Shown one piece after another: positions 45,553-54,444 of a DNA stretch of 64,000 nt. The stretch's first letter is position 1; each line of letters opens with the position of its first letter. The translations under genes and the position numbers were made by a program. Where the stretch lies: positions 37,038 to 101,037 of the forward strand of contig JACPGE010000107.1 of the NCBI GenBank assembly GCA_016182605.1, in the 5' to 3' direction. The notes beneath the pieces were generated by a model. That model was not told the origin of the DNA. It ran no database searches and worked only from the letters and a program-made list of their open reading frames with translations. The stretch is from Candidatus Hydrogenedentota bacterium (GTDB taxonomy: Bacteria > Hydrogenedentota > Hydrogenedentia > Hydrogenedentales > JAEUWI01).

Positions 45553-45939
45553 ATGCAGCGAATAACCGAACAACGGCGTGTGCTTCTCGAAGAGTTGCAG
45601 GCGACGAAGCGCCATCCCACGGCGGACGAATTGTATGAGACCGTGCGTTGCCGTCTGCCCAACATCAGTTTGGGAACGGTGTACCGCAATCTGGACCTGC
45701 TGGTCCGTTCGGGGAGCATTCGGAAGCTGGACAAGGCCGGGGGCCAGGCCCGGTACGATGCGGATTTGAGTGAGCACCTTCACGTGCGGTGTCTGCACTG
45801 TGGCGCGATAGCGGATCTGCCCGACGATGGAGCGCTGAAGCTGGAGATCCCGCTTCCGGTGATACCCAGCTACGCCATCACGCGCTACCGCCTGGAATTT
45901 GAGGGGACCTGCCCCGGTTGCAGCGCCGGAACGACCTGA
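45553..45939 (+). CDS. Fur-family metalloregulator (Fur or PerR)
   Basis: A 128-residue Fur-family repressor. The winged helix (about 1-75) contains HPTADELYE and ISLGTVYRNLDLL. The dimerisation domain has HLHVRC and two zinc-site pairs, C80xxC83 and C120xxC123. The family senses iron (Fur) or peroxide (PerR). The neighbours, a ferritin and a peroxiredoxin, suit a PerR-like role, whereas the box fits both. It starts at an ATG 22 nt after its own operator. Confidence 0.9.
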   Translation: MQRITEQRRVLLEELQATKRHPTADELYETVRCRLPNISLGTVYRNLDLLVRSGSIRKLDKAGGQARYDADLSEHLHVRCLHCGAIADLPDDGALKLEIPLPVIPSYAITRYRLEFEGTCPGCSAGTT

Positions 45940-45995
45940 GGGGCGTACGCACGCAACGAAATGATAGAACAACCACAGACGAGGAGTTTTACGCG

Positions 45996-46511
45996 ATGAT
46001 AAGCCCGGAGATACAGGACGCCTTTAACAAGCAGATCAACCGTGAACTGTATTCCGCCTATCTGTATTCGGCGATGGCGAACCATTTCAACAATGTGAAC
46101 CTGAAGGGATTTGCGAACTGGATGCGAATCCAGACGGACGAGGAACTTGCGCATGCGCGGAAGATGATCGACTTCGTGAACAACCGGAACGGCCGGGTAA
46201 TTTATGAGGCAGTGGATGCGCCGCCTTCGTCGTGGGAGAGCCCGCTGTCGGTATTCGAGGAATCGTACAAGCACGAGTGCTTTATCAGCGAATCGATCAA
46301 CGAGATATCGAGTCTTGCGATGCAGAAGAAGGATCACGCGACGCATGCGTTTTTGGAGTGGTTTGTGACGGAGCAGGTGGAAGAAGAAGCCAACGCCGAC
46401 GATATCGTGCAACAGCTCAAGCTGGTGCAGGATGCGCCGGGCGCGCTGTTTATACTGGATCGGGAGATGGCGCAGCGCACGCCCGCGCCCGCGGCGGACG
46501 GGGCCGCCTGA
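45996..46511 (+). CDS. ftnA: Non-haem ferritin
   Basis: A 171-residue four-helix ferritin that oxidises and stores iron as a 24-subunit shell. The ferroxidase residues fall in INRELYSAYLY (first Glu), the TDEELAHARKM segment (Glu and His) and WFVTEQVEEEANADD. The ATG at 45996 has GAGGAG 9 nt upstream; the frame upstream overlaps the regulator gene end and is not used. It lies 56 bp after the Fur-family gene, almost certainly in the same transcript. Confidence 0.94.
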   Translation: MISPEIQDAFNKQINRELYSAYLYSAMANHFNNVNLKGFANWMRIQTDEELAHARKMIDFVNNRNGRVIYEAVDAPPSSWESPLSVFEESYKHECFISESINEISSLAMQKKDHATHAFLEWFVTEQVEEEANADDIVQQLKLVQDAPGALFILDREMAQRTPAPAADGAA

Positions 46512-46623
46512 TCCGATCGCCCAACCTTTCTAGAGTGTGTTCTTAGTTTTCAGGAGCGTCGCAGCACGGGTGAGGTGCGGACGCCACAACGCAGTATCTA
46601 CCATCGGAGAAGTATCCAGCAGT

Positions 46624-47214
46624 ATGTCCATTCAAGTAACACAATCAGCCCCTGATTTCACCGCGACCGCGGTGATGCCGGACAACAGTTTCAACGAAGC
46701 TTTCACCTTGTCGCAATTCAAGGGAAAGTACGTAGTGCTGTTTTTTTATCCGCTCGATTTCACGTTTGTTTGCCCCTCGGAGATCATCGCTTTCGACAAG
46801 AAGCTGAAGGAGTTCAAGGAGCGCAACTGTGAAGTGATTGGATGCAGTGTGGATTCCCATTTCTCGCACTGGGCGTGGAAGAACACCCCGGTGAACAAGG
46901 GCGGTATCGGCAATGTGCAGTATCCGCTTGTGGCGGATCTGACGAAGAGCATTTCCCGCGACTATGGCGTGCTGGTGAATGACGCTGTGTCGCTGCGCGG
47001 TCTGTTCCTGATCGACATGGCGGGCGTGCTCCGCCATGCGCTGATCAATGATCTGCCGCTCGGCCGCAATGTGGATGAAGCGATCCGGGTGCTGGACGCC
47101 CTCCAGTACCACGAGCAGCACGGCGAAGTCTGTCCGGCCAATTGGCACAAAGGCGAGAAGGCCATGACGCCGAGCGCGGCGGGTGTGGCGGAATACCTCG
47201 CATCGACGAATTAA
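46624..47214 (+). CDS. Typical 2-Cys peroxiredoxin (AhpC/Prx1 type)
   Basis: A 196-residue thiol peroxidase that reduces hydrogen peroxide and organic peroxides. The peroxidatic Cys50 is in DFTFVCPSE and the resolving Cys170 in GEVCPANW, as in the Prx1/AhpC class. The ATG at 46624 has GGAGAAG 10 nt upstream. It is third in the regulator-ferritin-peroxiredoxin unit and is followed by a strong terminator. No AhpF or thioredoxin reductase gene is adjacent. Confidence 0.94.
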   Translation: MSIQVTQSAPDFTATAVMPDNSFNEAFTLSQFKGKYVVLFFYPLDFTFVCPSEIIAFDKKLKEFKERNCEVIGCSVDSHFSHWAWKNTPVNKGGIGNVQYPLVADLTKSISRDYGVLVNDAVSLRGLFLIDMAGVLRHALINDLPLGRNVDEAIRVLDALQYHEQHGEVCPANWHKGEKAMTPSAAGVAEYLASTN

Positions 47215-47241
47215 GGTTCGTCCCCAATCCTCAAGTAAATC

Positions 47242-47280
47242 AACGGCGGCTCCGGGAAACCGGGGCCGCCGTTTTGATTT
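47242..47280 (+). terminator. Strong intrinsic terminator after the peroxiredoxin gene
   Basis: AACGGCGGC at 47242-47250 pairs perfectly with 47265-47273. Five more pairs (one wobble) close a GAAA tetraloop at 47256-47259, giving a 14-bp stem followed by a T-rich tail (TTTTGATTT). Confidence 0.88.
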
Positions 47281-47300
47281 GTATCGGTAGAGTTAACCCG

Positions 47301-47501
47301 CATATTTCACCACTTCAAGGCTTCTTGGCAGCAGGTTCAAATTGGACGGTGGTGAAATATGCTCAGCGTGACGATGGTGCTGGCGTTCACTGGGCAGGCT
47401 AAATCACAGGCTGATTCTGATTCTCAGACTTGAAGTTTAGGCAACGATATGAGTGAGCGGGCGTTATGACTACATTGTTTGGAGCCCGTGATTTATCCGG
47501 G
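47301..47501 (+). repeat. Structured intergenic repeat, copy B
   Basis: The core GCGTGACGATGGTGCTGGCG (from 47366) and the end motif GGAGCCCGTGATTTATCCGGG (47481-47501) repeat those of copy A at 27872 and 27987, with the same 115-bp spacing. The stretch between them has diverged. The core hairpin is kept, with an A-T pair replacing a G-C pair of copy A. Instead of the outer arms of copy A, a perfect 13-bp inverted repeat (47301-47313 with 47349-47361) stands before the core. The element abuts the stop codon of the minus-strand gene that ends at 47502. Confidence 0.75.
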
Positions 47502-48140
47502 TTAATTGCGCAAATGAGCGCGTGTGGCCAGTAGCAGCGCGGCGATGCACAAGAGTACCGTCAGGGCATCGCCCCGGCTGTACGCGGCACGGGCGCCACC
47601 AGAGCACCCTGCGACTTTGCAGACTTCACCCGCGCCCGCGCGAAGGAAGATCTGGGGGGTTTCCTGCTGATCGGCGGGGGCTTCCAGGCGGAAGAGACCT
47701 TTAATGGATAGGTCTACTTCGCCCTCGGCGGTTGTGGGCGTTTGCAGGAAGACCGAGAAGGTGCACGGGAATTCGATGCCTTCGGTGATGGCCCAGGCGA
47801 ATTCCAGGAGATCATCGGTCCGTTCGATCTGTTGTGCATCGGGCGGACATTCACCGCCGAGTGAATCGAAGGTCCAGTCTGGCGGAATGGTCAACTCCGC
47901 CCCCAGGGCGGTGACGGCACTGGAGGCATTCAGGACCAGTTGCACTTCGAAGAGGTCTCCCGGTTCGAAAGCGGTGCACAGTCCCGGCACATACTCCAGG
48001 GTGACGTCGGCTTCCTGATCCCCGGAGACTGCGGCGCCCGCGGCTGTACAGCAGGCAGCAACACACAGTGCCAGAGCCAGGGAAGGCGCAACGCGAATGG
48101 TCATGTGCGATGACTGCCAGTAAGAGGTGAATATTTTCAT
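47502..48140 (-). CDS. Small secreted protein with C-terminal sorting-signal-like tail
   Basis: The product has 212 residues from the ATG at 48140, which has GGAG 5 nt upstream; a longer frame to 48251 lacks one. It begins with a signal peptide (hydrophobic at about 17-35, ending TAAGAA). A single beta-rich domain at 40-165 has the look of a cohesin-like sandwich (PGD.FEV.L.L, TIPPDWTF). The end is tripartite: a Cys-Gly motif VAGCSGG at 176-182, a hydrophobic span at 190-206, then Arg/His (TRAHLRN). That layout recalls MYXO-CTERM or Synerg-CTERM type anchors. The function is unknown. The gene lies 59 bp downstream of a secreted phosphoesterase gene on the same strand. Confidence 0.75.
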   Translation of the reverse strand: MKIFTSYWQSSHMTIRVAPSLALALCVAACCTAAGAAVSGDQEADVTLEYVPGLCTAFEPGDLFEVQLVLNASSAVTALGAELTIPPDWTFDSLGGECPPDAQQIERTDDLLEFAWAITEGIEFPCTFSVFLQTPTTAEGEVDLSIKGLFRLEAPADQQETPQIFLRAGAGEVCKVAGCSGGARAAYSRGDALTVLLCIAALLLATRAHLRN

Positions 48141-48199
48141 GGCCGCTCCGTGTATCGCGGCAAGCATGTTTGCATGGCCGCCGGGTTGTGCAAGATGTG

Positions 48200-50050
48200 T
48201 CAGTGCTTCTCGAAGATACCCGCTTGCGGATACATGTTCCGGGACTCCCACTGGGGCCGCCAGAACATGACCGAGACACCGAGGCGCGCGTCGCTTGGAT
48301 CGTGGTCGTTTACGGCCACGTTGAGTTGAACATTTTTCCAGTTCCCGCCCTGGATCGTGTCTAGCCAGGCGACGGGAATCGCAAACTCATAACTGTGCGT
48401 GCTGTCTGTGGCCGTCGAAGCGCGCAGGATCCCCTCCGGCGCCGCCTCTGCGTTGTCACTGAATTCACGCATGTCATACTCCGACATTCCGGGGCCCGCG
48501 GCCACGCTGAAGAAGGCCTTTTCCCGCTCTTCTTTGGCCGCATCCGGCTTGAGCAGGGCGTTCACGTAGACGAGTGCGAATTCCTGATACTGTTTGTAGC
48601 CCTTGGGCACCACCTGGTCGTCAGCGCATTCAATGGCGACGTAGAGATATTGATCATCATAGGCCGTGGCAAACTTGAAGGTCGCGTCGTTGGCGCCTTT
48701 CCAGGCCTGCTCGTTCGTGTAAATACTTGCGGGCTTGCGCACCTCGAAGGGCAACGATGCCCAGTCCGAGAGTTTGCCGTCCACCGTGATTCCGGAAGCC
48801 GGCAAAATGGAATGCATGCCGTCGATCATGATGCGGCACTGGCCGTTCAACTTCAGGGCGGGGGCATTGTCCTGATCGTAGGCTCCGCTCCAATGCAGGT
48901 AAACGGGTTGCACCTTGGAAAGTTCAATGCCTTTGTCCGCCGCGAGCTTCAGATCCACGGAAAGCGTTTCACCGCCCTCTACAATACTCTCGATAACGGA
49001 AGGTGTCACAAGGATGCCGTCCAGGGCCTCGACGAGGGCTTTGAAGCGCAGGGGTGTTTTGCTTGGATTTTTGACGTTGAGGGTGGTGGCGCCCGCGGTA
49101 AATGTGCCGCCCTCCACGATAATGGGGGCCGCAGCGATTGGGGTGCCCCGCTGGAAGTCCATCAGTTCCTGCGCGAGTGCGGTATCGCGGAAGTTCGCGG
49201 GGAGGATGCCATCGAGTTCGAGGGCGGCCATTTTCGGGCCTTCATCGGTGATGGTGACCCACATGAGGTGATCGAACTCGCCGAGGGCGGTGCCGCGCAT
49301 ACCGGAGCCGCCGCCGGTGGTGGCCATGGTGACGAACTCGACATTGCCCTTTTTTTCGTAGACGTATTCGTGGATGTGGCCGGCGAAGACGGTGCACTTG
49401 CGGCCTTCGAAGAGGGGCTGCTCGCGGGCCCATTCGGCTTCATTGTCGAACCAGAGGGGTTTGTGCTGGAAGACGAGGGTCCAGCGCACGTCTTTGTGTT
49501 CTTCGAGGACTTCCTTGGCCCAGGCGAGTTGCGCGTCGCTCATGCCGGTGTTGCGATTCTGGCCGTCGTTGGTGTCGAGGCAGAGAAAGAGCACGTCCTG
49601 GTAGAGGAAGTAGTAATAGGTGGGGCCGACGCGTTTCTGGTAGACCTGATGCCAGAGGGGGCGTCCCACGTCGTGGTTGCCCGGGACAAAGAAGAAGGGC
49701 ATGGACAAGGGCTCCAGGTAGCCCATGAACTCGTCCCACTGTGCGTCGAGTTCCGCTTCGGTGTCCACGTAGCCGTCGACGAGATCGCCGACACTCATGA
49801 TGAATGCGGGTTGCAGCATTTCGGCTTTTTCCATGGCCTCGCGGAAGATGCCCGGTCTTGGGCCGCCGGTGTTGTCGGTGATCACGGCGAACTGAAAATC
49901 CCTTGGGGCGTAGCGCACGTCCAGGCTGGTCCAAGGTTTTTTCTCTGCATCCACTTTGTGTTCCACGGGCGGCGCCTCGGCGGCGCCTGCCAGGGTGGGA
50001 AGGAGCGTGCAGGCAAGGAGGCAGAGCAGGGATCGGCGAAGGGACTTCAC
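48200..50050 (-). CDS. Secreted metallophosphoesterase with C-terminal CBM9-like domain
   Basis: A 616-residue protein read from the GTG at 50050, which has AGGAG 7 nt upstream and gives a textbook signal peptide (KSLRRSLLCLLACTLLPTLAGAAEA); the longer ATG frame at 50074 lacks a Shine-Dalgarno. A calcineurin-like domain follows, with AVITDNTGG, SVGDLVDG, GNHDVGR, FQHKPLW and FAGHIHEY, where the first motif has DN in place of DxH. After a beta-rich linker, residues about 425-615 resemble a CBM9/DOMON-type sugar-binding domain (ITVDGKLSDW...YDDQYLYVAIEC). The substrate is unknown; phosphate release from an extracellular polymer is possible. Confidence 0.86.
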   Translation of the reverse strand: MKSLRRSLLCLLACTLLPTLAGAAEAPPVEHKVDAEKKPWTSLDVRYAPRDFQFAVITDNTGGPRPGIFREAMEKAEMLQPAFIMSVGDLVDGYVDTEAELDAQWDEFMGYLEPLSMPFFFVPGNHDVGRPLWHQVYQKRVGPTYYYFLYQDVLFLCLDTNDGQNRNTGMSDAQLAWAKEVLEEHKDVRWTLVFQHKPLWFDNEAEWAREQPLFEGRKCTVFAGHIHEYVYEKKGNVEFVTMATTGGGSGMRGTALGEFDHLMWVTITDEGPKMAALELDGILPANFRDTALAQELMDFQRGTPIAAAPIIVEGGTFTAGATTLNVKNPSKTPLRFKALVEALDGILVTPSVIESIVEGGETLSVDLKLAADKGIELSKVQPVYLHWSGAYDQDNAPALKLNGQCRIMIDGMHSILPASGITVDGKLSDWASLPFEVRKPASIYTNEQAWKGANDATFKFATAYDDQYLYVAIECADDQVVPKGYKQYQEFALVYVNALLKPDAAKEEREKAFFSVAAGPGMSEYDMREFSDNAEAAPEGILRASTATDSTHSYEFAIPVAWLDTIQGGNWKNVQLNVAVNDHDPSDARLGVSVMFWRPQWESRNMYPQAGIFEKH

Positions 50051-50171
50051 GGTAGTTCTCCTGGTTGCCGGCATTCCCGCGGGGGACCGTGGGGACGAGA
50101 AGGCGAACCCTCGGTTGGGGGCAATTTGAGCGCCTTTGTTATAGCATAGCGCCTGCGTTGCGTACGAATCG

Positions 50172-51533
50172 TCAGGAGGGGGTTTGGTTGAGGTGAGCGG
50201 CGCGGGCGATGTGGTGGCGGCCGATGAGAAACATGATGCCGGCGGCGCTGGAGACGATGATGGCGATGCTCAGCCAGATACTGAGCAGGCCCAGGCGCAG
50301 GACATGCACGGCGATGCCGAAGAAGACGGCCGGGGCGATGATTTGCCGGATCAGGCCTACCCAAAGGGCGTAGATGGGTTTCTTGAGTCCTTGCAGGGCG
50401 CTGACGGTGGAGAAGAGCAGGGAATAGCAGAAGGGGAGGAAGGCGGCGATCTGGAGGTACTGGATGGCGATGTCCGCCACAGCATTTGAATCGGTGAACT
50501 GTGCCACCAGGGGGCGGCTTCCAATGAATAGGAGGACGCCCCCGGAGAGGCCGAGGAAGAAACCGTAGCGCAGGCCGCAATAGTAGGCATCGTGCACCCG
50601 ATCGAAGCGGCGCGCGCCGTTATTTTGCCCGACGAGCGCGAGCACGGCGACGTTGATACCGATGGAAGGCAGGAGGAAGATCTGCTCGATGCGCGTGGCG
50701 ACGCCATAGGCCGCGACCGCATCCGGGCCGAAGCCGGAAAGAAAATAGGTGATCACGAAGATGCCCAAGGCGACGGTGAACATGTTCAGGCTGGGAGGCG
50801 CCCCCTGTTTGAAGATGTCGCGGAGGAGGGCGGCGCGCGGGAAGAAGTCGCGCGGCGTGCGATCCTTCAGGCCGCCGGCGCGGATAATCTGACGCAGGAG
50901 ATAGGCGGCGCCGATCGACTGGGAGGCGACCGTGGCCAGGGCAATGCCGCCGACGCCCAGTGCGGGGATGGGGCCCACGCCGTACATGAAAAGGGGATTG
51001 AGCGCCCAGTTCAGGCAGAAGCCCGCAATCAAGACGTTGCGATAACTTTTCGTGTCTCCGTGTGCGCTGAGTATGCTGCTGAAGACGAACACGACAAAAA
51101 AGGCGAAGCTTCCCAGGTAGAGGACGTTGCTGTATTGGAGCGCCGTTTCGAGATAGCGGCCTTGCGCACCGAGCATGCGGAAGAGGGCCGGGGCGGCGGC
51201 GAGGCCGAGTACGGTGGAGACGAGGGTGACGAGTAGCGCACAGCCTATGGCCTGCGCGCCGTAGGTGCACGCCAGCGCCTGTTTGCCTTCGCCGAGGGCG
51301 TTGGAGATGAGTGCGGTGCCCCCTTGCGAGAGGCCTGCGCCCAAGGCGACGATAATGAAGAAGACGGGAAAGGTGAGGCCCAGCGCGGCGAGTTCCACCT
51401 CGCCCAAGCGGCCCGCAAACCAGGTGTCTGTTACGTTGTAGAGGGTGTGGAAGACATAGCCCACGCTCGCGGGAATGGCCAGCCGCGCGAAGAGCTGCGG
51501 GATGGGATCGTTTGTCAGGTCATGCCCGGGCAT
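50172..51533 (-). CDS. MATE-family efflux transporter
   Basis: A 453-residue inner-membrane protein with 12 predicted spans in two homologous halves, typical of MATE (NorM/DinF) exporters that expel drugs or organic cations in exchange for sodium or protons. The start LTNDPIPQLFARLAIPASVGYVFHTLYN shows the family N-terminal block ending NVTDTWFAG, and the second half repeats it (LNMFTVALGIFVI). The ATG at 51533 has GGAG 7 nt upstream. It is divergent from the CPBP protease gene. Confidence 0.93.
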   Translation of the reverse strand: MPGHDLTNDPIPQLFARLAIPASVGYVFHTLYNVTDTWFAGRLGEVELAALGLTFPVFFIIVALGAGLSQGGTALISNALGEGKQALACTYGAQAIGCALLVTLVSTVLGLAAAPALFRMLGAQGRYLETALQYSNVLYLGSFAFFVVFVFSSILSAHGDTKSYRNVLIAGFCLNWALNPLFMYGVGPIPALGVGGIALATVASQSIGAAYLLRQIIRAGGLKDRTPRDFFPRAALLRDIFKQGAPPSLNMFTVALGIFVITYFLSGFGPDAVAAYGVATRIEQIFLLPSIGINVAVLALVGQNNGARRFDRVHDAYYCGLRYGFFLGLSGGVLLFIGSRPLVAQFTDSNAVADIAIQYLQIAAFLPFCYSLLFSTVSALQGLKKPIYALWVGLIRQIIAPAVFFGIAVHVLRLGLLSIWLSIAIIVSSAAGIMFLIGRHHIARAAHLNQTPS

Positions 51534-51668
51534 GGATGCGCTCCGTGATTGGGGTGGGAGTATACAGGGTGCGAGCAGAGCATAGACAGCGATTCGCAGA
51601 GTTGGGAGCGGATCGCTTTGCTCAAATTATCGCCCGATCCGATTTGGCAGGAATTGGGGCGATCGGGC

Positions 51669-52370
51669 ATGATGGCGGCGGTACACCCCCGGGAAGGACA
51701 TCCGTTGCGCGAAACGAATCCGCTCAAACTGGTTTATATCGCCGTGGCCGCTTTCTTTGCGCTCTGGACGGTCTGGGTGCTTGTGCTGTTGCAATGGCCC
51801 GGGGCATTTTCGGGGGATGCGCTGCCGCAGACCTTCCTTCGCGCGGGGGTGCGTATTGTGCTGTGGCTGGGGCCCTTGGCGGTTTACGCGGCCATGGTGG
51901 AGCGCCAGGGCTTCGGGGGGCTTTTCGGTTTTGAGGAACAGTGGCGGCGCGGGCTTTGGGGGGCGCTGGCGCTGACCGTGCTTTGTGGTGTGTTGGCGCT
52001 GGCGCGGCACTATTTGCTCGGAGCCGCGGTGGAGGATCCCCGCACGTGGAGCGCGAGCACCTGGATTAACCCCATTTTGCTTGCGCCGATCATGGAAGAA
52101 TTGCTCTTTCGGGGATTTCTCTACCGCAAGATGGCTCCGGATACTGGACCTTGGCCGGCGCTGATCGTGAGTTCATTCCTGTTTGCCTTGATTCATGTGC
52201 CGTATTGGGTGCTTTCGGGGAATCTGAGCGGAATGCCACTGCTTGGCGAGTTTGTCACCATTTTTCTAATAGGCGCGATCTTGGCTGTTTCCCTGCGCGT
52301 GAGCGGTTCTGTGCTTACGCCGATCGGCGGGCACCTTGCAAACAACTTCTTTTCCGGCTGGGCACCGTGA
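51669..52370 (+). CDS. CPBP-family intramembrane metalloprotease
   Basis: The product has about 233 residues and several membrane spans. The three CPBP (Abi/Rce1-like) motifs are visible: MEELLFRGFLYR (EExxxR), FALIHVPYW (FxxxH) and the HLANN motif near the C-terminus. Such proteins are predicted glutamate/zinc-type intramembrane proteases; some protect against self-made bacteriocins, others have unknown targets. The start is unclear. The ATG at 51669 (immediately followed by another at 51672) fits the domain, while the open frame reaches a TTG at 51549 with a non-conserved extension. Confidence 0.87.
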   Translation: MMAAVHPREGHPLRETNPLKLVYIAVAAFFALWTVWVLVLLQWPGAFSGDALPQTFLRAGVRIVLWLGPLAVYAAMVERQGFGGLFGFEEQWRRGLWGALALTVLCGVLALARHYLLGAAVEDPRTWSASTWINPILLAPIMEELLFRGFLYRKMAPDTGPWPALIVSSFLFALIHVPYWVLSGNLSGMPLLGEFVTIFLIGAILAVSLRVSGSVLTPIGGHLANNFFSGWAP

Positions 52371-52440
52371 AAGTGGGGTCTTTTCTGGGGGTGAAAGCGC
52401 GTGCGGGGAACGGTCTGTGCCACCGGGGAGGGGTCCGGAT

Positions 52441-52469
52441 TTGACTTTGCCGGAGAAGGATGGTATATT
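52441..52469 (+). promoter_or_regulatory. Sigma-70 promoter for dnaG-rpoD
   Basis: TTGACT at 52441-52446 and TATATT at 52464-52469 are separated by 17 nt. A second TTGACA at 52481-52486 with TATGCT 15 nt further may form a weaker tandem promoter. A leader of about 140 nt precedes dnaG; nothing else is recognised in the 248-bp gap. Confidence 0.7.
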
Positions 52470-52618
52470 TTGCACGTCGGTTGACAGGTTCGGGGGGAAG
52501 CTATGCTTTCCCGGTGGCGCAAGGGTTGGAATGGTCTTGGGATGCGGTTGGGTACGCTTTGTTCGATTGGGTTCGGAGATGGGTATGATCTCCTGTAGCT
52601 TGGGAGTCACTACAGCGG

Positions 52619-54397
52619 GTGCCACAATATTCGCGTGAAACCGTTGCCGAAGTTTTGGCCGCCAATGATATCGTGGATATCCTCGGGCGCAGTCTGGAGC
52701 TGAAACGGGCCGGCGGTGGGCGCTTCAAGGCCCTATGTCCCTTTCACAGCGAAAAGACCCCTTCCTTTACGATCGATCAGAACCGCCAGATGTTTCACTG
52801 TTTCGGCTGTGGCAAGGGCGGGGATATCCTCGCGTTTGTCATGGAGCACGAGGGCCTCTCCTTTGTGGAAGCGCTCCAGCAGTTGGCGGATCGGGCGGCC
52901 ATCAGGCTGCCCCAGCCCGACGCGGCCAGCACGGACAAGGACGACTTACGGGCGCAGGTCCTGAAATTTAATGATTCGGCGAGCCGTTTCTTTCAGAGGA
53001 ACCTGGCGCACCCCGAGCTTGGGGCAATAGGCCGGGCCTACCTGGAGACGCGGAAGCTGCGGCCGGAGACGGTAACGCGATTTGAGTTGGGCTACGCCCC
53101 GGACGGCTACACGCATTTGCACGATGCGGCCCAGAAAAAGGGCCATAGTACGAAAGTCATGGAAGCTTCCGGACTCCTCAAACGGGGAGAGCGGGGCTCC
53201 TTATACGATATTTTTCGAAACCGGCTGATTGTTCCGATCAAGGACGTGGCCGGCAAGACCGTGGCCTTTGGCGGACGCGATTTGGGTGACAGCCCGGCGA
53301 AATATATCAATTCGCCGGAAACCGTCCTGTACCGCAAGAGCCGCGTGTTGTATGCGCTGAGTGAAGCCCGGGACGCGATGCGGAAGACGGGCTACGCCCT
53401 GCTGATGGAAGGCTACTTCGATGTGATGCGCGCCTTCGACGCGGGCATTGAGCATGCCGTGGCCACGTGCGGTACGGCGCTCACGCTGGAGCAGGCGCAG
53501 TTGTTGAAGCGATACGCGCCGGAGGTGGTGCTGGTTTATGACGGCGACAACGCGGGCATCCAGGCCGCGCTCAAGGGTGTGAGTATTCTGGTGCAGGCGG
53601 GCCTGCGCGTTCGCGTGGCGACGCTGCCGAACGGCCAGGATCCGGACGACTATATCCGGGACGCGGGCCCCCAGGCCTTTCTGGAAGCGGTGGAGCGGGC
53701 ACCGGGTTTTGTGCCGTTTTACGTTGCGGCGAGCCGGGAGAAGACGGAGACGGTGGAAGGCAAGACGGCGGTGGCGAATGAACTGTTTGCGATTATCGCG
53801 CAGATGAACGACGCACTGCGCGTGGACGAATATTTGAAGGTGGTGGCGGGCGCGCTGAAGATTCACGAGTGGGAATGCAAGCGCGCGTATGGCATTGCGC
53901 TGCAGCACCGCCCGCAGGCGCCGCGGCTGGTGAAGGAGGCGGAGACGCCCGAGATAAAGTTTACGACGCAGGACTGCATGTTTCTCGCGGCGCTGGTCCG
54001 GACGACGAGCCAGCACCGGGAGTACGAAGAAAAGTTGAAGCACTGTTCGCTGCCGGAGGGCCCTGTGGGCGAGATCCTGGCGTTGTTCCGCGAGCACGGC
54101 ATGCGCACCGATGCGCTGCTGCATTCTCTTTCGGGGGAATCGCGGCAGCTTTGGACGGCGGCGTGCGTGTGGCCGGAAGAGGACTTGAAGAATCCGGAGG
54201 ATTTGGTGTGCGACTGGTTTGGCCGCATGGAGCAGGTTGCGGCGCACCGGCAGGTGAAATCGATCATGAACGAACTCCAGAATACGGACGCGGGCCTTCC
54301 TGAACAGGAGGCCCTGCTGCGGAAAACCCTGGAACTTCGCAAAGAGGCCCAGACGAGAAAACAGGGCCACGTATGGTCCGCCCTGAACAAAGGGTAG
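52619..54397 (+). CDS. dnaG: DNA primase
   Basis: A 592-residue replicative primase that lays RNA primers at the fork. The N-terminal zinc-binding domain has C40PFH43 and C61FGC64. The RNA polymerase core follows, with the Toprim motifs EGYFDVMR and YDGDNAG and the DPDDYIR block. The C-terminal region (about 430-592) would contact the DnaB helicase and is poorly conserved. The start is a GTG at 52619 with a weak GGGAG upstream. rpoD follows after 47 nt, keeping the dnaG-rpoD half of the macromolecular synthesis operon; rpsU is not upstream. Confidence 0.96.
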   Translation: MPQYSRETVAEVLAANDIVDILGRSLELKRAGGGRFKALCPFHSEKTPSFTIDQNRQMFHCFGCGKGGDILAFVMEHEGLSFVEALQQLADRAAIRLPQPDAASTDKDDLRAQVLKFNDSASRFFQRNLAHPELGAIGRAYLETRKLRPETVTRFELGYAPDGYTHLHDAAQKKGHSTKVMEASGLLKRGERGSLYDIFRNRLIVPIKDVAGKTVAFGGRDLGDSPAKYINSPETVLYRKSRVLYALSEARDAMRKTGYALLMEGYFDVMRAFDAGIEHAVATCGTALTLEQAQLLKRYAPEVVLVYDGDNAGIQAALKGVSILVQAGLRVRVATLPNGQDPDDYIRDAGPQAFLEAVERAPGFVPFYVAASREKTETVEGKTAVANELFAIIAQMNDALRVDEYLKVVAGALKIHEWECKRAYGIALQHRPQAPRLVKEAETPEIKFTTQDCMFLAALVRTTSQHREYEEKLKHCSLPEGPVGEILALFREHGMRTDALLHSLSGESRQLWTAACVWPEEDLKNPEDLVCDWFGRMEQVAAHRQVKSIMNELQNTDAGLPEQEALLRKTLELRKEAQTRKQGHVWSALNKG

Positions 54398-54444
54398 CGC
54401 ATAGAGACGTGGATAATTGGTTTTGAACCATTCGAGGGTGAGCA

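Noticed and set aside
48395..50149. 584-codon + frame opposite the secreted phosphoesterase
   Set aside because: The minus-strand product has a signal peptide and metal motifs; the + frame shows no family features.
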